From positions 10,432,036 to 10,496,035 of the forward strand of contig CP136069.1 in assembly GCA_032622095.1 (NCBI GenBank): 64,000 nucleotides of DNA, read 5' to 3'. The position numbers and the translations under genes are program-made. Origin of the DNA: Siphonodentalium dalli. Taxonomy: Eukaryota; Mollusca; Scaphopoda; Gadilida; Siphonodentaliidae. Below the pieces are notes generated by a model. It searched no databases and was not told where the DNA came from. It saw only the letters and a list, made by a program, of their open reading frames with translations. Numbering within the stretch: the first letter of the stretch is position 1; each line of letters starts with the position of its first letter. This document shows, piece by piece, positions 11,955 to 24,229 of this stretch.

Positions 11955-12081
11955 GAGAGAGAGAGAGAGGGAGTGAGAGAGAGAGGGGAGGGATGGGGGA
12001 GAGGGGGAAGAGGGGAAGAGGGGAGAGAGAGAGAGAGAGAGAGAGAGAAAAAAAAGAGAGGGGGAGAGGGAGAGAGAGAGA
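11911..12081. repeat. GA microsatellite with GGGA interruptions
   Basis: Long GAGAGA runs broken by GGGAGA and GGGGAAG blocks. All long frames here (RERERE or SLSLSL peptides) are products of the repeat. Confidence 0.98.
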
Positions 12082-12085
12082 AACA

Positions 12086-12706
12086 AAAACACGTGTGTGA
12101 TGTGCGTGATTCGACGCGAAAATGTGTTTTCCCATAGTAATATGTAAACTCGGTCGTCGCCAATGCTTCCAAAATTCATATAAGTAATGAAAATGTGCAC
12201 GTATGGTTGTCAGAATACTGTTTTTCAAGGAATTCAACCAGGGCATTCTGTCACGATTTTCGAACTATCGGATAAAATTGCTCCAAACTCGCGAACTACT
12301 CGTAAATCAATTATTTCAACAATGCCTGATAGCTGGGAAGAGAATTTCCTTATCAGAAAGCAATTAAAACTCGATCAAAAAATCGGCGGAATATCGTCTC
12401 GAATGACGATGGCGGTGTTATTGGAATTGCTAGAGAAATTGGAACGATAGTGGAACGAACATGGAGCATTGAAGAACAGGGGTTTATCGTCGTTCGTCGT
12501 CGTTCGTCTCTGCTGAAAGGTTACAAAAAGGAGTCACAAGTCAATTGCAGAAGCAGCCGTTTCAATAGAGTTCTTCCGCTTACAGAGTATAACGTCGAAA
12601 AGTCGGAAAATCGATAGAGTTATCCCTCTCTTCCCAGATCGATGTTCGTCGGCATGACAGGAAAAGGAACCAATGGCGGGTGAACATCACACACATATAT
12701 CACTGG
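12086..12706. other. No recognised feature
   Basis: Contains an 87-codon plus-strand frame at 12187-12450 without recognisable similarity, plus short chance frames. No repeat family identified. Confidence 0.3.
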
Positions 12707-12900
12707 TTAACCTTTTCACGACGAGAGCCGCGCTGGTGAAGCATAACGATCCTGTGCCAGTATATATATTAACCCTTCCATGACTGGAGCTTACTGAAAT
12801 TTTGCGCAAACTCTGTGCCAAATGCATTCGTTGATATATGCAAGTCTCCCATAGGAGCATCGCGTATATAAGAGAATACACTGGCTTACAAGGTCGACAT
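12707..12900. mobile_element. Fragments of TTAA MITE subfamily Q
   Basis: TTAACCTTTTCACGACGAGA at 12707 matches the inverted right end of the copy near 28475. TTAACCCTTCCATGACTGGA at 12769 matches the left end of the same family. The remainder holds the CTGTGCCA / GCATTC / GTATATAAGAG palindrome core. It is a mosaic of two partial copies. Confidence 0.65.
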
Positions 12901-13363
12901 ATAAATATTATTATAGGCCAATTTATTCTTTTATTTATAAATATGTTTTACAACACACTGCACAACACGGAAATTGCGCGACTATATATACAAGGAGAAG
13001 GCGATCACGTTGGAATGACAACTGACTGAACCACTCAACAAAGTCATTCGCCTTTAACCCTTTACCCAACAGAAGGGCCCTGTGCCAATGCATTCTCTTA
13101 TATATGCGAGTCGACCATAGGTCGCCTCGCATATATAAGAGAATGCATTGGCTTAACACATTAAAAATTATAAAATTGTTAAAGAATGTAAGAAAAAATG
13201 GTAAAAAGTGTTAAAAAAAGATTTGTTTTAGGCCAATGCATTCTCTTATATATGCGAGGCGACCTATGGTCGACTCGCATATATAAGAGAATGCATTGCA
13301 CAGGGCATAACTGTAACTATCACAATGTGGTCAAGGAGCCGGTTCCAATGATATCCATATTTG

Positions 13364-14746
13364 GATGTGAAACGACTGATTGAGACATGGAAACACCGAT
13401 TACTGACACCTATTGGTCGAAAAACTGTAATAAAATCACTTATACTCCCAAAATTAACACACCTTTTCGTGTCACTTCCAAATCCCGATAAAATATTTAT
13501 GAAAAAATTGGACACTATGCTCTATAATTATCTATGGAATTCAAAACGTGATCGAGTGAAACGCAAAGTTGTATGCCAAGATTACAAAAACGGTGGCTTG
13601 AAAATGGTTAATGTCAATAATTTTATGCTGTCAATGAAAATAACTTGGGTGAGACGCCTCATAACAAAGAGCGCCAAGTGGATGCCCCTCACAGATATTC
13701 CATTATGCGAAGACCCCATGTTCCTTACATATGAGCATGGCTATTTAGAGAAACAGGCAAAGAAATTCACAAATCCATTCTGGCATGACGTTTTGTTATC
13801 ATTTGTCAAATTTTTACAACAAAATGTGAACAATTGCAATATATCCACATGTACGCTGTGGAATAATTCAAATATAAAACAATATGGAAAGGTAATAAAC
13901 TTCACTTCTTGGCGCGAAAAAGGGATTATGTATATAAATGATATGCTAGATAGTAAAGGTTCTTTTCTTTCACAAGAAGCCACACATAAGACATTTAATA
14001 TACGCACAGACTTCATCACTGTAAACACTATACAGCAGCAAATAAAATCAACAGCAAAAAAGCTTGGCCAACAGATAACTCGAGTTTCTTACCCCATTCT
14101 ACCCACTAACTTCATCACTTTGCTTAAAAATTCGCGGGGAGGACAAGATTTTTACAAAACTTTGAACGATTCTCAAATTATGACTAAAGCGCGCACAAAA
14201 TGGCAATCACAGTTTCCTGATATGGGAAGTACATTATTTACATATGATAAACTACCCTTTCTCACGACGCCTGACACCAAGCTACAATGGCTACAATTCC
14301 GAATAAATTCTAGAATATTATCAACTAATAACTTTCTACACATTTCTAATATAAGACAAGATGGCAAATGTGATAGGTGTAAAAGTGAAAAGGAAGATAT
14401 CAACCACATTTTTTGGGATTGTTGTCATGTGCAGACATTTATTAGAGATATCTGTAATTGGGGTAAAAATAATGATATAAATCTTTATCCCACAAATATG
14501 ACGATGATTCTTGGCACACCACCCATTAGTAAAAACTATACTACAAACTTGCTCTGGCTCCTAATTAAACAATATATATATCGGTCTAAATTTAACCCAA
14601 TCACTTTGTCTGTTAATGTTTTCCTCAAAGAGTTGGCATATAGATACGATTGCGAAAAATATACAGCACGATGTCAATCGAAACTTTCAGAATTCTTGAA
14701 AAACTGGTTCCTTATAGAAAAAGCTTTAAACAAACAGGCGACTTAA
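13364..14746 (+). CDS. LINE ORF2 C-terminal region (endonuclease and RT core missing)
   Basis: An open frame of about 460 codons without an ATG at its start, beginning exactly at the truncation point. It opens with the region just after the RT domain (LIETWKHRLLTPIGRKTVIK, then LPKLTHLFVSLPNP), continues with KRKVVCQDYKNGGLKM and WVRRL, and carries a CCHC-like knuckle (CDRCKSEKEDINHIFWDCC) near residue 340. These are typical of the C-terminal half of L1/Tx1-group ORF2 proteins. Endonuclease and RT catalytic motifs were lost by 5' truncation, so it cannot be mobile by itself. The intact long frame suggests a fairly recent insertion. Confidence 0.85.
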   Translation, partial: DVKRLIETWKHRLLTPIGRKTVIKSLILPKLTHLFVSLPNPDKIFMKKLDTMLYNYLWNSKRDRVKRKVVCQDYKNGGLKMVNVNNFMLSMKITWVRRLITKSAKWMPLTDIPLCEDPMFLTYEHGYLEKQAKKFTNPFWHDVLLSFVKFLQQNVNNCNISTCTLWNNSNIKQYGKVINFTSWREKGIMYINDMLDSKGSFLSQEATHKTFNIRTDFITVNTIQQQIKSTAKKLGQQITRVSYPILPTNFITLLKNSRGGQDFYKTLNDSQIMTKARTKWQSQFPDMGSTLFTYDKLPFLTTPDTKLQWLQFRINSRILSTNNFLHISNIRQDGKCDRCKSEKEDINHIFWDCCHVQTFIRDICNWGKNNDINLYPTNMTMILGTPPISKNYTTNLLWLLIKQYIYRSKFNPITLSVNVFLKELAYRYDCEKYTARCQSKLSEFLKNWFLIEKALNKQAT

Positions 14747-15097
14747 TAAAAATTTCGACAAAGTTACTTTAATATTTGAGACTCCTATCGATTAGCACGC
14801 AGTCAGTTAAAACATATACTATCTACCACCATCTCCACAATAGCCTCTATGTTGAGAGTTGAGTCCATCCGAAACATCCGACATATTTATAATACATTTA
14901 CTATATATATACTAAGCATATGCATATATTTATGTATTGTATAACTTTATACCACTGGTGTGCGAATGCTGTGAGCCAGGCGAGTGCGTGCAGTAAGAAA
15001 GAGATATGTGTGAACGCGAGGAATGCCATATCTGTATACACTTATCAATGCTATTGAACATTCTGTATTTGACATTCCTCAATGTGATTGTTTCTTC

Positions 15098-15126
15098 AAT
15101 AAACATTTAAAAAAAAAAAAAAAAAA
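15098..15126 (+). promoter_or_regulatory. LINE polyadenylation signal and poly(A) tract
   Basis: AATAAA at 15098-15103 lies a few bases before an 18-base A run that abuts the right target-site duplication. Confidence 0.9.
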
Positions 15127-15229
15127 GATATCCATATTTGTATGGTTCTATTGAGACAGACCGAAGATATTTTAGGCTGTTGAAGCTTTATTTGGCCGGT
15201 TTTGACCGGTTTGTTGGGTAAAGGGTTAC

Positions 15230-15554
15230 ATACGGTTGTAATAACAATATATGACATAAAATATGATTAAACTACTATAATTCATCACCATTTTGGAATG
15301 TCTGTGGCTCAGACGGTGCCTACAGAGTAATAGAAAATAGCTGAAATCATAGAAACATTTCTCCCGTTTCCCTCCCCGAATGCAACATAATTCAAACTAA
15401 AATATAGATTCATTCCCTTTCCACCGAAAGTAATACAGTCCAGACAAACACTTAAGCACAGAAAACACATCGGTACCTCAGCAAAATCATAAACATGTTG
15501 TTCAGTGTATTACACCGGATAAGTTGATAACACAATGTTTTGGACCTTCCTCTT
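15230..15554. other. No recognised feature
   Basis: AT-rich spacer between the LINE-bearing MITE and the 48-bp satellite. Nothing recognised. Confidence 0.3.
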
Positions 15555-15555
15555 T

Positions 15556-16618
15556 CAAATGGTATATAATATGGCATATATTTTATATAATCTGATCTGG
15601 TGGTTCATGGTATATAATATGGCATATATTTTATATAATGTGATCTGGGGGTTCATGGTATATAATATGGCATATATTTTATATAATGTGATCTGGGGGT
15701 TCATGGTATATAATATGGCATATATTTTATATAATGTGATCTGGGGGTTCATGGCATATAATATGGCACATATTTTATATAATATGATCTGGGGGTTCAT
15801 GGTATATAATATGGCATATATTTTATATAATGTGATCTGGGGGTTCATGGTATATAATATGGCATATATTTTATATAATGTGATCTGGGGGTTCATGGTA
15901 TATAATATGGCATATATTTTATATAATGTGATCTGGGGGTTCATGGTATATAATATGGCATATATTTTATATAATGTGATATGGGGGTTCGTGGTATATA
16001 ATATGGCATATATTTTATATAATGTGATCTGGGGGTTCATGGTATATAATATGGCATATATTTTATATAATGTGATCTGGGGGTTCATGGTATATAATAT
16101 GGCATATATTTTATATAATGTGATCTGGGGATTCATGGTATATAATATGGCATATATTTTATATAATGTGATCTGGGGGTTCATGGTATATAATATGGCA
16201 TATATTTTATATAATGTGATCTGGGGGTTCATGGTATATAATATGGCATATATTTTATATAATGTGATCTGGGGGTTCATGGTATATAATATGGCATATA
16301 TTTTATATAATGTGATCTGGGGGTTCATGGTATATAATATGGCATATATTTTATATAATGTGATATGGGGGTTCGTGGTATATAATATGGCATATATTTT
16401 ATATAATGTGATCTGGGGGTTCGTGGTATATAATATGGCATATATTTTATATAATGTGATCTGGGGGTTCATGTTATATAATATGGCATATATTTTATAT
16501 AATGTGATCTGGGGGTTCATGGTATATAATATGGCATATATTTTATATAATGTAATCTGGGGGTTCATGGTATATAATATGGCATATATTTTATATAATG
16601 TAATTTGGGGGTTCGAAA
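15556..16618. repeat. 48-bp satellite, about 22 copies
   Basis: The unit contains GGTATATAATATGGCATATA and TGTGATCTGGGGGTTCAT. Copies are nearly identical. The period is a multiple of three and free of stops on both strands, so both strands show long frames (16-residue repeat on each). Synonymous-style constraint is not visible and both strands are equally open, so I do not call a protein. Confidence 0.97.
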
Positions 16619-17221
16619 ATTAAGTGGGCCTTTAAAGACAAGCTAGTCAAAGATAATCGAGGTTAATTAAACATCTAGTAATAATAATATTCCCATCTTT
16701 CCTTACATATTCCACGATTGTTTACGTTGTCTTGTTTTCACCTCGGTTTTCAGTGTGAATACCCCATTAATTAAACTGGGGTTTTTTGTTTTGTGATACC
16801 CATAATTTATTAGCAGGGGAATGCTCGTATCCCGGCCCTACAGTAGAGGCACCCCTGTCTTGGACTTCAGTGGTGGAAACTTCACTAATGATGCCCAGAG
16901 CAGTCAAACTTGCGGCAGTTTTCGAATGTCAGGATAAGAGCAACAAAAGCATAGAATATAAGTCTAGACTACCTTGGATTAACCGATCTTTATATTATTC
17001 CTGTTTAAAAAGAAACTAATAAATTAAACGCTCTTTATTAAGGGAGTGGTATATTCTCCCGAAATTAATAAACAAGGTGTCATAACTCATGTGAAAAACC
17101 GTCGGGCGGACTGCAAACACGAACCCAACCCGCACCGGACCGGTAAAATGGGTCACAAACCTGTTTCTCTTTAAAATAGTTTTCCATTGACATCCTTCGT
17201 GTGATTCGTTTTGTCCTTCAC
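16619..17221. other. Spacer between satellites
   Basis: No gene recognised. A 77-codon plus-strand frame at 16786-17019 has no known similarity. An inverted TAATAAAGAGCGTT 14-mer lies at 17027-17040. Confidence 0.3.
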
Positions 17222-20200
17222 ATATATAACCCGCGATGAATGTATGTATGTATGTATGTATGTAGTCGACTGGACATAAATAACCCGCGATGTATGTATG
17301 TATGTAGTCGACTGGACATAAATAACCCGTGATGTATGTATGTATGTATGGTGTATGTATGTATGGTGTATGTATGGTGTATGTATGTATGTATGGTGTA
17401 TGTATGTATGGTGTATGTATGTATGGTATATGTATGTATGGTGTATGTATGTATGGTGTATGTATGTATGTATGGTGTATGCATGTATGTATGGTGTATG
17501 TATGTATGTATGGTGTATGTATGGTGTATGTATGTATGTATGGTGTATGTATGTATGTATGGTGTATGTATGTATGTATGGTGTATGTATGTATGGTGTA
17601 TGTATGTATGTATGTATGGTGTATGTATGTATGTATGTATGGTGTATGTATGTTTGTATGGTGTATGTATGTATGTATGGTGTATGTATGCATGTATGGT
17701 GTATTTATGTATGGTGTATGTATGTATGTGTGTATGTATGTATGTATGGTGTATGTATGTATGGTGTATGTATGTATGTATGTATGGTGTATGTATGTAT
17801 GCATGTATGTATGGTGTATGTATGTATGGTGTATGTATGTATGTATGGTGTATCTGTGTATGGTGTGTGTATGTATATATGTATGTATGGTGTATGTATG
17901 TATGGTATATGTATGTATGGTGTATGTATGTATGGTGTATGTATGGTGTATGTATATATGTATGTATGGTGTATGTATGTATGGTATATGTATATATGGT
18001 GTACGTATGTATGTATGGTGTATGTATGTATGTATGTATGTATGTATGGTGTATGTATGTATGGTGTATGTATGAATGGTGTATGTATGTATGGGGTATG
18101 TATGGTGTATATATTTATGTATGGTGTATGTATGTATGTATGGTGTATGTATGGTGTATGTATGTATGGTGTATGTATGTATGGTGTATGTATGGTGTAT
18201 GTATGTATGTATGGTGTATGTATGGTGTATGTTTGTATGGTGTATGTATGTATGTATGGTATGTATGTATGTATGTATGTATGTATGGTGTATGTATGGT
18301 GTATGTATGGTGTATGTATGTATGGTGTATGTATGTATGGTGTATGTATGTATGATGTGTGTATGTATGTATGGTGTATGTATGAATGATGTATGTATGT
18401 AAGTATGGTGTATGTATGTATGTATGTAGTCGACTGGACATAAATAACCCGCGATGTATGTATGTATGGTGTACGTAGTCTACTGAACATAAATAACCCG
18501 CGATGTATGTATGTATGGTGTATGTAGTCAACTGAACATAAATAACCCGCGATGATGTATGTATGGTGTATGTAGTCAACTGGACATAAATAACCCGCGA
18601 TGTATGTATGTATGGTGTATGTAGTCAACTGAACATAAATAACCCGCGATGTATGTATGTATGGTGTATGTAGTCAACTGAACTTAAATAACCCGCGATG
18701 TATGTATGTATGGTGTGTGTAGTCAACTGGACATAAATAACCCGCGAAATATGTATGGTGTATGTAGTCAACTGAACATAAATAACCCGCAATGTATGTA
18801 TGTATGGCGTATGTAGTCAACTGGACATAAATAACCCGCGATGTATGTATGTATGTAGTCGACTGGAAATAAATAACCCGCGATGTATGTATGTATGGTG
18901 TATGTAGTCGACTGGACATAAATAACCCGCGATGTATGTATGATGTATGTAGTCAACTGGACATAAATAACCCGCGATGTATGTATGTATGGTGTATGTA
19001 GTCGACTGGACATAAATAACCCGCGATGTATGTATGATGTATGTAGTCAACTGGACATAAATAACCCGCGATGTATGTATGTATGGTGTATGTAGTCGAC
19101 TGGACATAAATAACCCGCGATGTATGTATGATGTATGTAGTCAACTGGAAATAAATAACCCGCGATGTATGTATGTATGGTGTATGTAGTCAACTGAACA
19201 TAAATAACCCGCGATGGTGTATGTAGTCGACTGGACATAAATAACCCGCGATGTATGTATGTATGGTGTATGTAGTCGACTGTACATAAATAACCCGCGA
19301 TGTATGTATGTATGTACGGTGTATGTAGTCGACTGGACATAAATAACCCGCGATGTATGTATGATGTATGTAGTCAACTGGAAATAAATAACCCGCGATG
19401 TATGTATGTATGGTGTATGTAGTCAACTGAACATAAATAACCCGCGATGGTGTATGTAGTCGACTGTACATAAATAACCCGCGATGGTGTATGTGGTCCA
19501 CTGTACATAAATAACCCGCGATGTATGTATGTATGTACGGTGTATGTAGTCGACTGTACATAAATAAACCGCGATGGTGTATGTATGGTGTATGTAGTCA
19601 ACTAAACATAAATAACCCGCGATGGTGTATGTAGTCGACTGGACATAAATAACCCACGATGGTGTATGTGGTCCACTGTACATAAATAACCCGCGATGTA
19701 TGTATGTATGGTGTATGTAGTCCACTTTACATAAATAACCCGCGATATATGTATGTATGGTGTATGTAGTCAACTAAACATAAATAACCCGCGATGGTGT
19801 ATGTAGTCGACTGGACATAAATAACCCACGATGGTGTATGTAGTCGACTGGACATAAATAACCCGCTATGGTGTATGTAGTCAACTGGACATAAATAACC
19901 CGCGATTGTGTATGTAATAACCCGCGATGGTGTATGTAATAACCCGCGATGGTGAATGTAATAACCCACGATGGTGTATGTAGTCGACTGGACATTAATA
20001 ACCCGATATGGTGTATGTATGGTGTATGTAGTCAACTTTACATACATAACCCGCGATATATGTATGTATGGTGTATGTAGTCAACTAAACATAAATAACC
20101 CGCGATGGTGTATGTAGTCGACTGGACATAAATAACCCACGATGGTGTATGTAGTCGACTGGACATAAATAACCCGCTATGGTGTATGTAGTCAACTGGA

Positions 20201-21835
20201 CATAAATAACCCGCGATGGTGTATGTAATAACCCGCGATGGTGTATGTAATAACCCGCGATGGTGAATGTAATAACCCGCGATGGTGTATGTGGTCGACT
20301 GTACATAAATAACCCGCGATGTATGTATGGTGTATGTAGTCGACTGGACATAAATAACCCGCGATGGTGTATGTAGTCAACTGGACATAAATAACCGGCG
20401 ATGTATTTATGTATGTATGTATGGTGTATGTATGCTGTATGTAGTCAACTGGTCATAAATAACCCGCGATGCATGTATGTAAGTATGGTGTATGTAGTCG
20501 ACTGTACATAAATAACCCGCGTTGGTGTATGTATGGTGTATGTAGTCAACTAAACATAAATAACCCGCGATGTATGTATGTATGGTGTATGTAGTCAACT
20601 GAACATAGATAACCCGCGATGTATGTATGTATGGTGTATGTAGTCGACTGAACATAAATAACCCGCGATGCATGATGTATGTATGGTGTATGTAGTCAAC
20701 TGGACATACATAACCCGCGATGTATGTATGCATGTATGGTGTATGTAGTCAACTGGACATACATAACCCGCGATGTATATATGTATTTATGTATGGTGTA
20801 TGTTGTCAATTGGACATAAATAACCCGCGATGTATGTATGTATGTAGTCAACTGGACATAAATAACCCGCGATGTATGTATGTATGGTGTATGTAGTCGA
20901 CTGTACATAAATAACCCGCGATGTATGTATGGTGTATGTAGTCGACTGGACATAAATAACCCGCGATGTATGTATGTATGTATGTGGTCGACTGTACATA
21001 AATAACCCGCGATGTATGTATGGTGTATGTATAGTCGACTGGACATAAATAACCCGCGATGTATGTATGGTGTATGTAGTCAACTGGACATACATAACCC
21101 GCGATGAATGTATGGTGTATGTAGTCAACTGTACATAAATAACCCGCAATTATGTATGTATGTATGGTGTATGTAGTCAACTGGACATACATAACCCGTG
21201 ATGCATGTATGTATGTAGTCAACTGGACATACATAACCCGCGATGTATGTATGGTGTATGTAGTCAACTGTACATAAATAACCCGCGATTATGTATGTAT
21301 GGTGTATGTAGTCGACTGTGCGTAAATAACCTGCGATCGTGTATGTAGTCGACTCACTCGACTGAACATAAATAACCAGCGATCGTGTATGTATGGTGTA
21401 TGTATTCGACTGGACATAAATAACCCGCAATGTATGTATGTATGGTGTATGTGGTCGATTGGACATAAATAACCCGCTATGGTGTATGTATGGTGTATGT
21501 AGTCAACTGGACATAAATAACCCGCGATGGTGTATGTATGGTGTATGTAGTCAACTGGACATAAATAAACCGCGATGGTGTATGTAGTCGACTGGACATA
21601 AATAACCCGCGATGTATGTATGTATCTATGTATGGTGTATGTAGTCAACTGAACATAAATAACCCGCGATGTATGTATGTAAGGTGTATGTAGTCAACTG
21701 CACATAAATAACCCGCTATGGTGTATGTAGTCGACTGGACATAAATAAACCGTGATGGTGTATGTAGTAGACTGGACATAAATAACCCGCGACGTATGGA
21801 TGTATGGTGTATGTAGTCAACTGTACATAAATAAC
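17222..21835. repeat. Composite satellite: 31-bp block plus variable TATG linker
   Basis: A conserved block (GTAGTCRACTGGACATAAAT followed by AACCCGCGATG) repeats many dozens of times, separated by linkers of GTATG, TATG and GGTG units of varying length. GTCGAC and GTCAAC variants alternate irregularly. Local higher-order copies exist, for example about 19766-20010 and about 20076-20290. Abundant HTYIHHTYI and CMYVWCMYV frames come from the linker repeats. Confidence 0.97.
17330..18426. repeat. 1.1-kb expanded TATG/GGTG linker
   Basis: Between two ordinary blocks (ending about 17333 and starting 18427) lies an uninterrupted run of GTATGTATGG and GTGTATG units. Elsewhere in the array the same linker is only about 10-30 bp, so this is one linker grown many-fold. 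Confidence 0.9.
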
Positions 21836-23330
21836 TTATAGCCCACTTATAACACACGCTGCAGTTAAAACGTGCAACGCCCCCTTATAACACACGCTGT
21901 ATTGAACAAGTGCCACGCCCACTTATAACACACGTTGCACTTATAACACACGCCCACTTATAACACACGCTGCATTGAAAAAGTGCCACGCCCACTTATA
22001 ACACACGCTGCACTTAAAAAGTGCCACGCCCACTTATAACACACGCTGCATAGAAAAGTGCCACTCCCACTTATAACACACGCTGCACTGAAAATGTGCC
22101 ACTCCCACTTATAACACACGCTGCTCTTATAACACACGCAAACTTACAACACAGGATGCCACGCCCACTTATAACACACGCTTCTCTGAAAAAGTGCCAC
22201 GCCCACTTATAACACACGCCCACTTATAACACACGCTGTACTTAAAATGTGAGACGCCCACTTATACCACACGCTGCACAGAAAAGTGCCACGCCCACTT
22301 GTAACACACGCAGCACTTATAACACACGCCCACTTATAACACACTGCACATAATAAGTGCCACGCCCACTTATAACACATGCTCCACTTATAACACACAC
22401 CCACTTACAATACACGCTGCACTGAAATAGTGCCACTCCCACTTATAACACACGCTGCACTTAAAATGTGAGACGCCCACTTATAACACACGCTGCACTG
22501 AATAAGTGCCACGCCCACTTATAACACACTGCACAGAGTAAGTGCCACGCCCACTTATAACACACGCTGCACTAAAAAATTGCCACGCCCACATATAACA
22601 CACGCTGCAGTTATAACACAAACCCACTTATAACACACGCTGCACTGAAAAAGTGCCACGCCCACTTTTAAACCACGCTGCACTGAAAAAGTGCCACGTC
22701 CACTTATAAGACACGCTGCACTTATAACACACACTCACTTACAACACACGCTGTCCTGAAAATGTGCCACGCCCACTTATAACACACGCTGCACTTATAA
22801 CACACGCCCACTTATAACACACGCTGCACTGAAAAGGTGCCACGCCCACTTTTTAACCACGCTGCACTGAAAAAGTGCCACGTCCACTTATAACACATGC
22901 TGCACTTAAAATGTGACACGCCCACTTATAACACACGCTTCATTTAAAATGTGAGATGCCCACTTATAACACACGCTGCACATAAAAGTGCCACGCCCAC
23001 TTATGACACACGCTGCACTTATATCACACGCCCACTTATAACACACGCTGCACTGAAAATGTGCCACTCCCACTTATAACACACACTGCGCTCAAAAAGT
23101 GCCACGCCCACTTATAACACATGCTGCACTTATAGCACACGCAAACTTACAACACACGCTGCCATGCCCACTTATAACACACGCTGCACTGAAAAAGTGC
23201 CACGCCCACTTATAACACACGCTGCACTGAAAAAGTGCCACGCCCACTTATAACACACGCTGCACTTAAAATGTGAGATGCCCACTTTTAACACACGCTG
23301 CACAGAAAAGTGCCATGCCCACTCATAACA
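21836..23330. repeat. ~38-bp satellite
   Basis: The unit contains GCCACGCCCACTTATAACAC and ACGCTGCACTGAAAAAGT. About 35-40 copies, with shorter variants in which the ACTTATAACACACGC core repeats by itself. It directly abuts the previous satellite near 21834. Confidence 0.97.
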
Positions 23331-23339
23331 CATGTTTGT

Positions 23340-23810
23340 ATTTTAAGCCAATTCAGACATATATCAAGTTTGATGGTGATGAGGACATCCTAACTTGATT
23401 TATCATCCAAAGTCAAAATAAGTCGAAAATGAAGTGTAATATTACGAAAAACAGTCTGAGCCAATCCCTAGACGCATCATGTAGTTAGGGTATTGTGAGA
23501 AGCATGTATACCTAAAATTATTGAAATCGGTTCATATTTGTTTAACTTATTATGTCAGACATAATTTTCTAAGTCGAAATAAGTCGAAAATGAGGCGTAA
23601 CTTTTAAAAAGTTGGACCGAACCGCAATTATCATCATGTGGAGAGGCAGTCCTAAGGAGATTGCATACAAAAATATATTGAAATTGGTTCATAGTTGTTC
23701 GAGTTATGAGGTCGGACGGACGGATGGACGGACACACGGAGGGGGAAAGCGTGACGGACGAACAGACGCAGTCAATCCAGTATTCTCCATCTCTGTTTGA
23801 TCACCATACC
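23340..23810 (+). repeat. Dispersed repeat with GGACGGAC tail
   Basis: Two similar sub-blocks (AAATAAGTCGAAAATGA and GAAATYGGTTCATA) end in GTCGGACGGACGGATGGACG. This arrangement recurs in the repeats near 46.1, 51.9 and 58.0 kb. No coding capacity. Confidence 0.6.
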
Positions 23811-24229
23811 GGAGTGTTTCAAATCACTTTAAACTCAGATCTGAATTTGATGGCCGCAAATCACTGCGGTTAGTCGTCGATCTATGTGTTCGTACTCGGC
23901 GTTCAGTTTTCGTAAACTCCTTATACGCATTAGACAACTTCGCCAACCGCAAAAGCGATTATCCTAACTTGTAATCGATGATGGGATGTGGATCACTTTC
24001 ACAAATAGAGCAGTCACTTGTAATTGTTTTCAACTGTAAATATACTGGATTTAATATGCTACTTGATTGTGTATTGTATGTAACCTGTCAACAAACTCAC
24101 ACAATTTCGCTGCATGAATTGATTTGCATTGACAAATTGTTGAGTACAAACAGTCTTACATTTTGTTTGTGGTTCGTATTAATTATCATAACATATAAAA
24201 CATAATTAAATATTCACCATATAATACTG
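23811..24229. other. No recognised feature
   Basis: Contains a 75-codon plus-strand frame at 23978-24205 without recognisable similarity. Nothing else seen. Confidence 0.3.

Larger units (their letters stand above)
13364..15126 (+). mobile_element. 5'-truncated L1/Tx1-like LINE
   Basis: The insertion is bounded by a 14-bp target-site duplication GATATCCATATTTG (13350-13363 and 15127-15140) and ends in AATAAA followed by an A tract. It holds the C-terminal part of ORF2 and about 380 bp of 3' UTR. Truncated 5' end, poly(A) and target duplication are the signature of target-primed reverse transcription. Confidence 0.95.
13058..15225. mobile_element. piggyBac-like MITE family P, copy 1, split by a LINE
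   Basis: The left end TTAA|CCCTTTACCCAACA (TTAA 13054-13057) and right end TGTTGGGTAAAGGG (to 15225, followed by TTAC) form terminal inverted repeats starting CCCTTT, as in piggyBac-type elements. Inside are two hairpins built on CCAATGCATTCTCTTATATA and its complement (13081-13155 and 13233-13310). The element is split at GATATCCATATTTG by the LINE at 13364-15126. Without it the element is about 390 bp. Confidence 0.85.

Noticed and set aside
12187-12450. 87-codon plus frame
   Set aside because: No recognisable domain, no repeat of the frame elsewhere, and length within chance for 64 kb.
15535-16623. 362-codon plus and 337-codon minus frames
   Set aside because: Both come from a 48-bp satellite whose period is divisible by three. 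No start context, unique domain or codon bias supports a protein.
18420-21835. CRISPR-like pattern of conserved blocks and variable spacers
   Set aside because: Spacers are simple TATG repeats, not unique sequence, and the context is eukaryotic with spliced genes.
17016-21857. Many HTYIH and MYVWC frames
   Set aside because: They translate TATG/GGTG repeats and shift frame with every linker.
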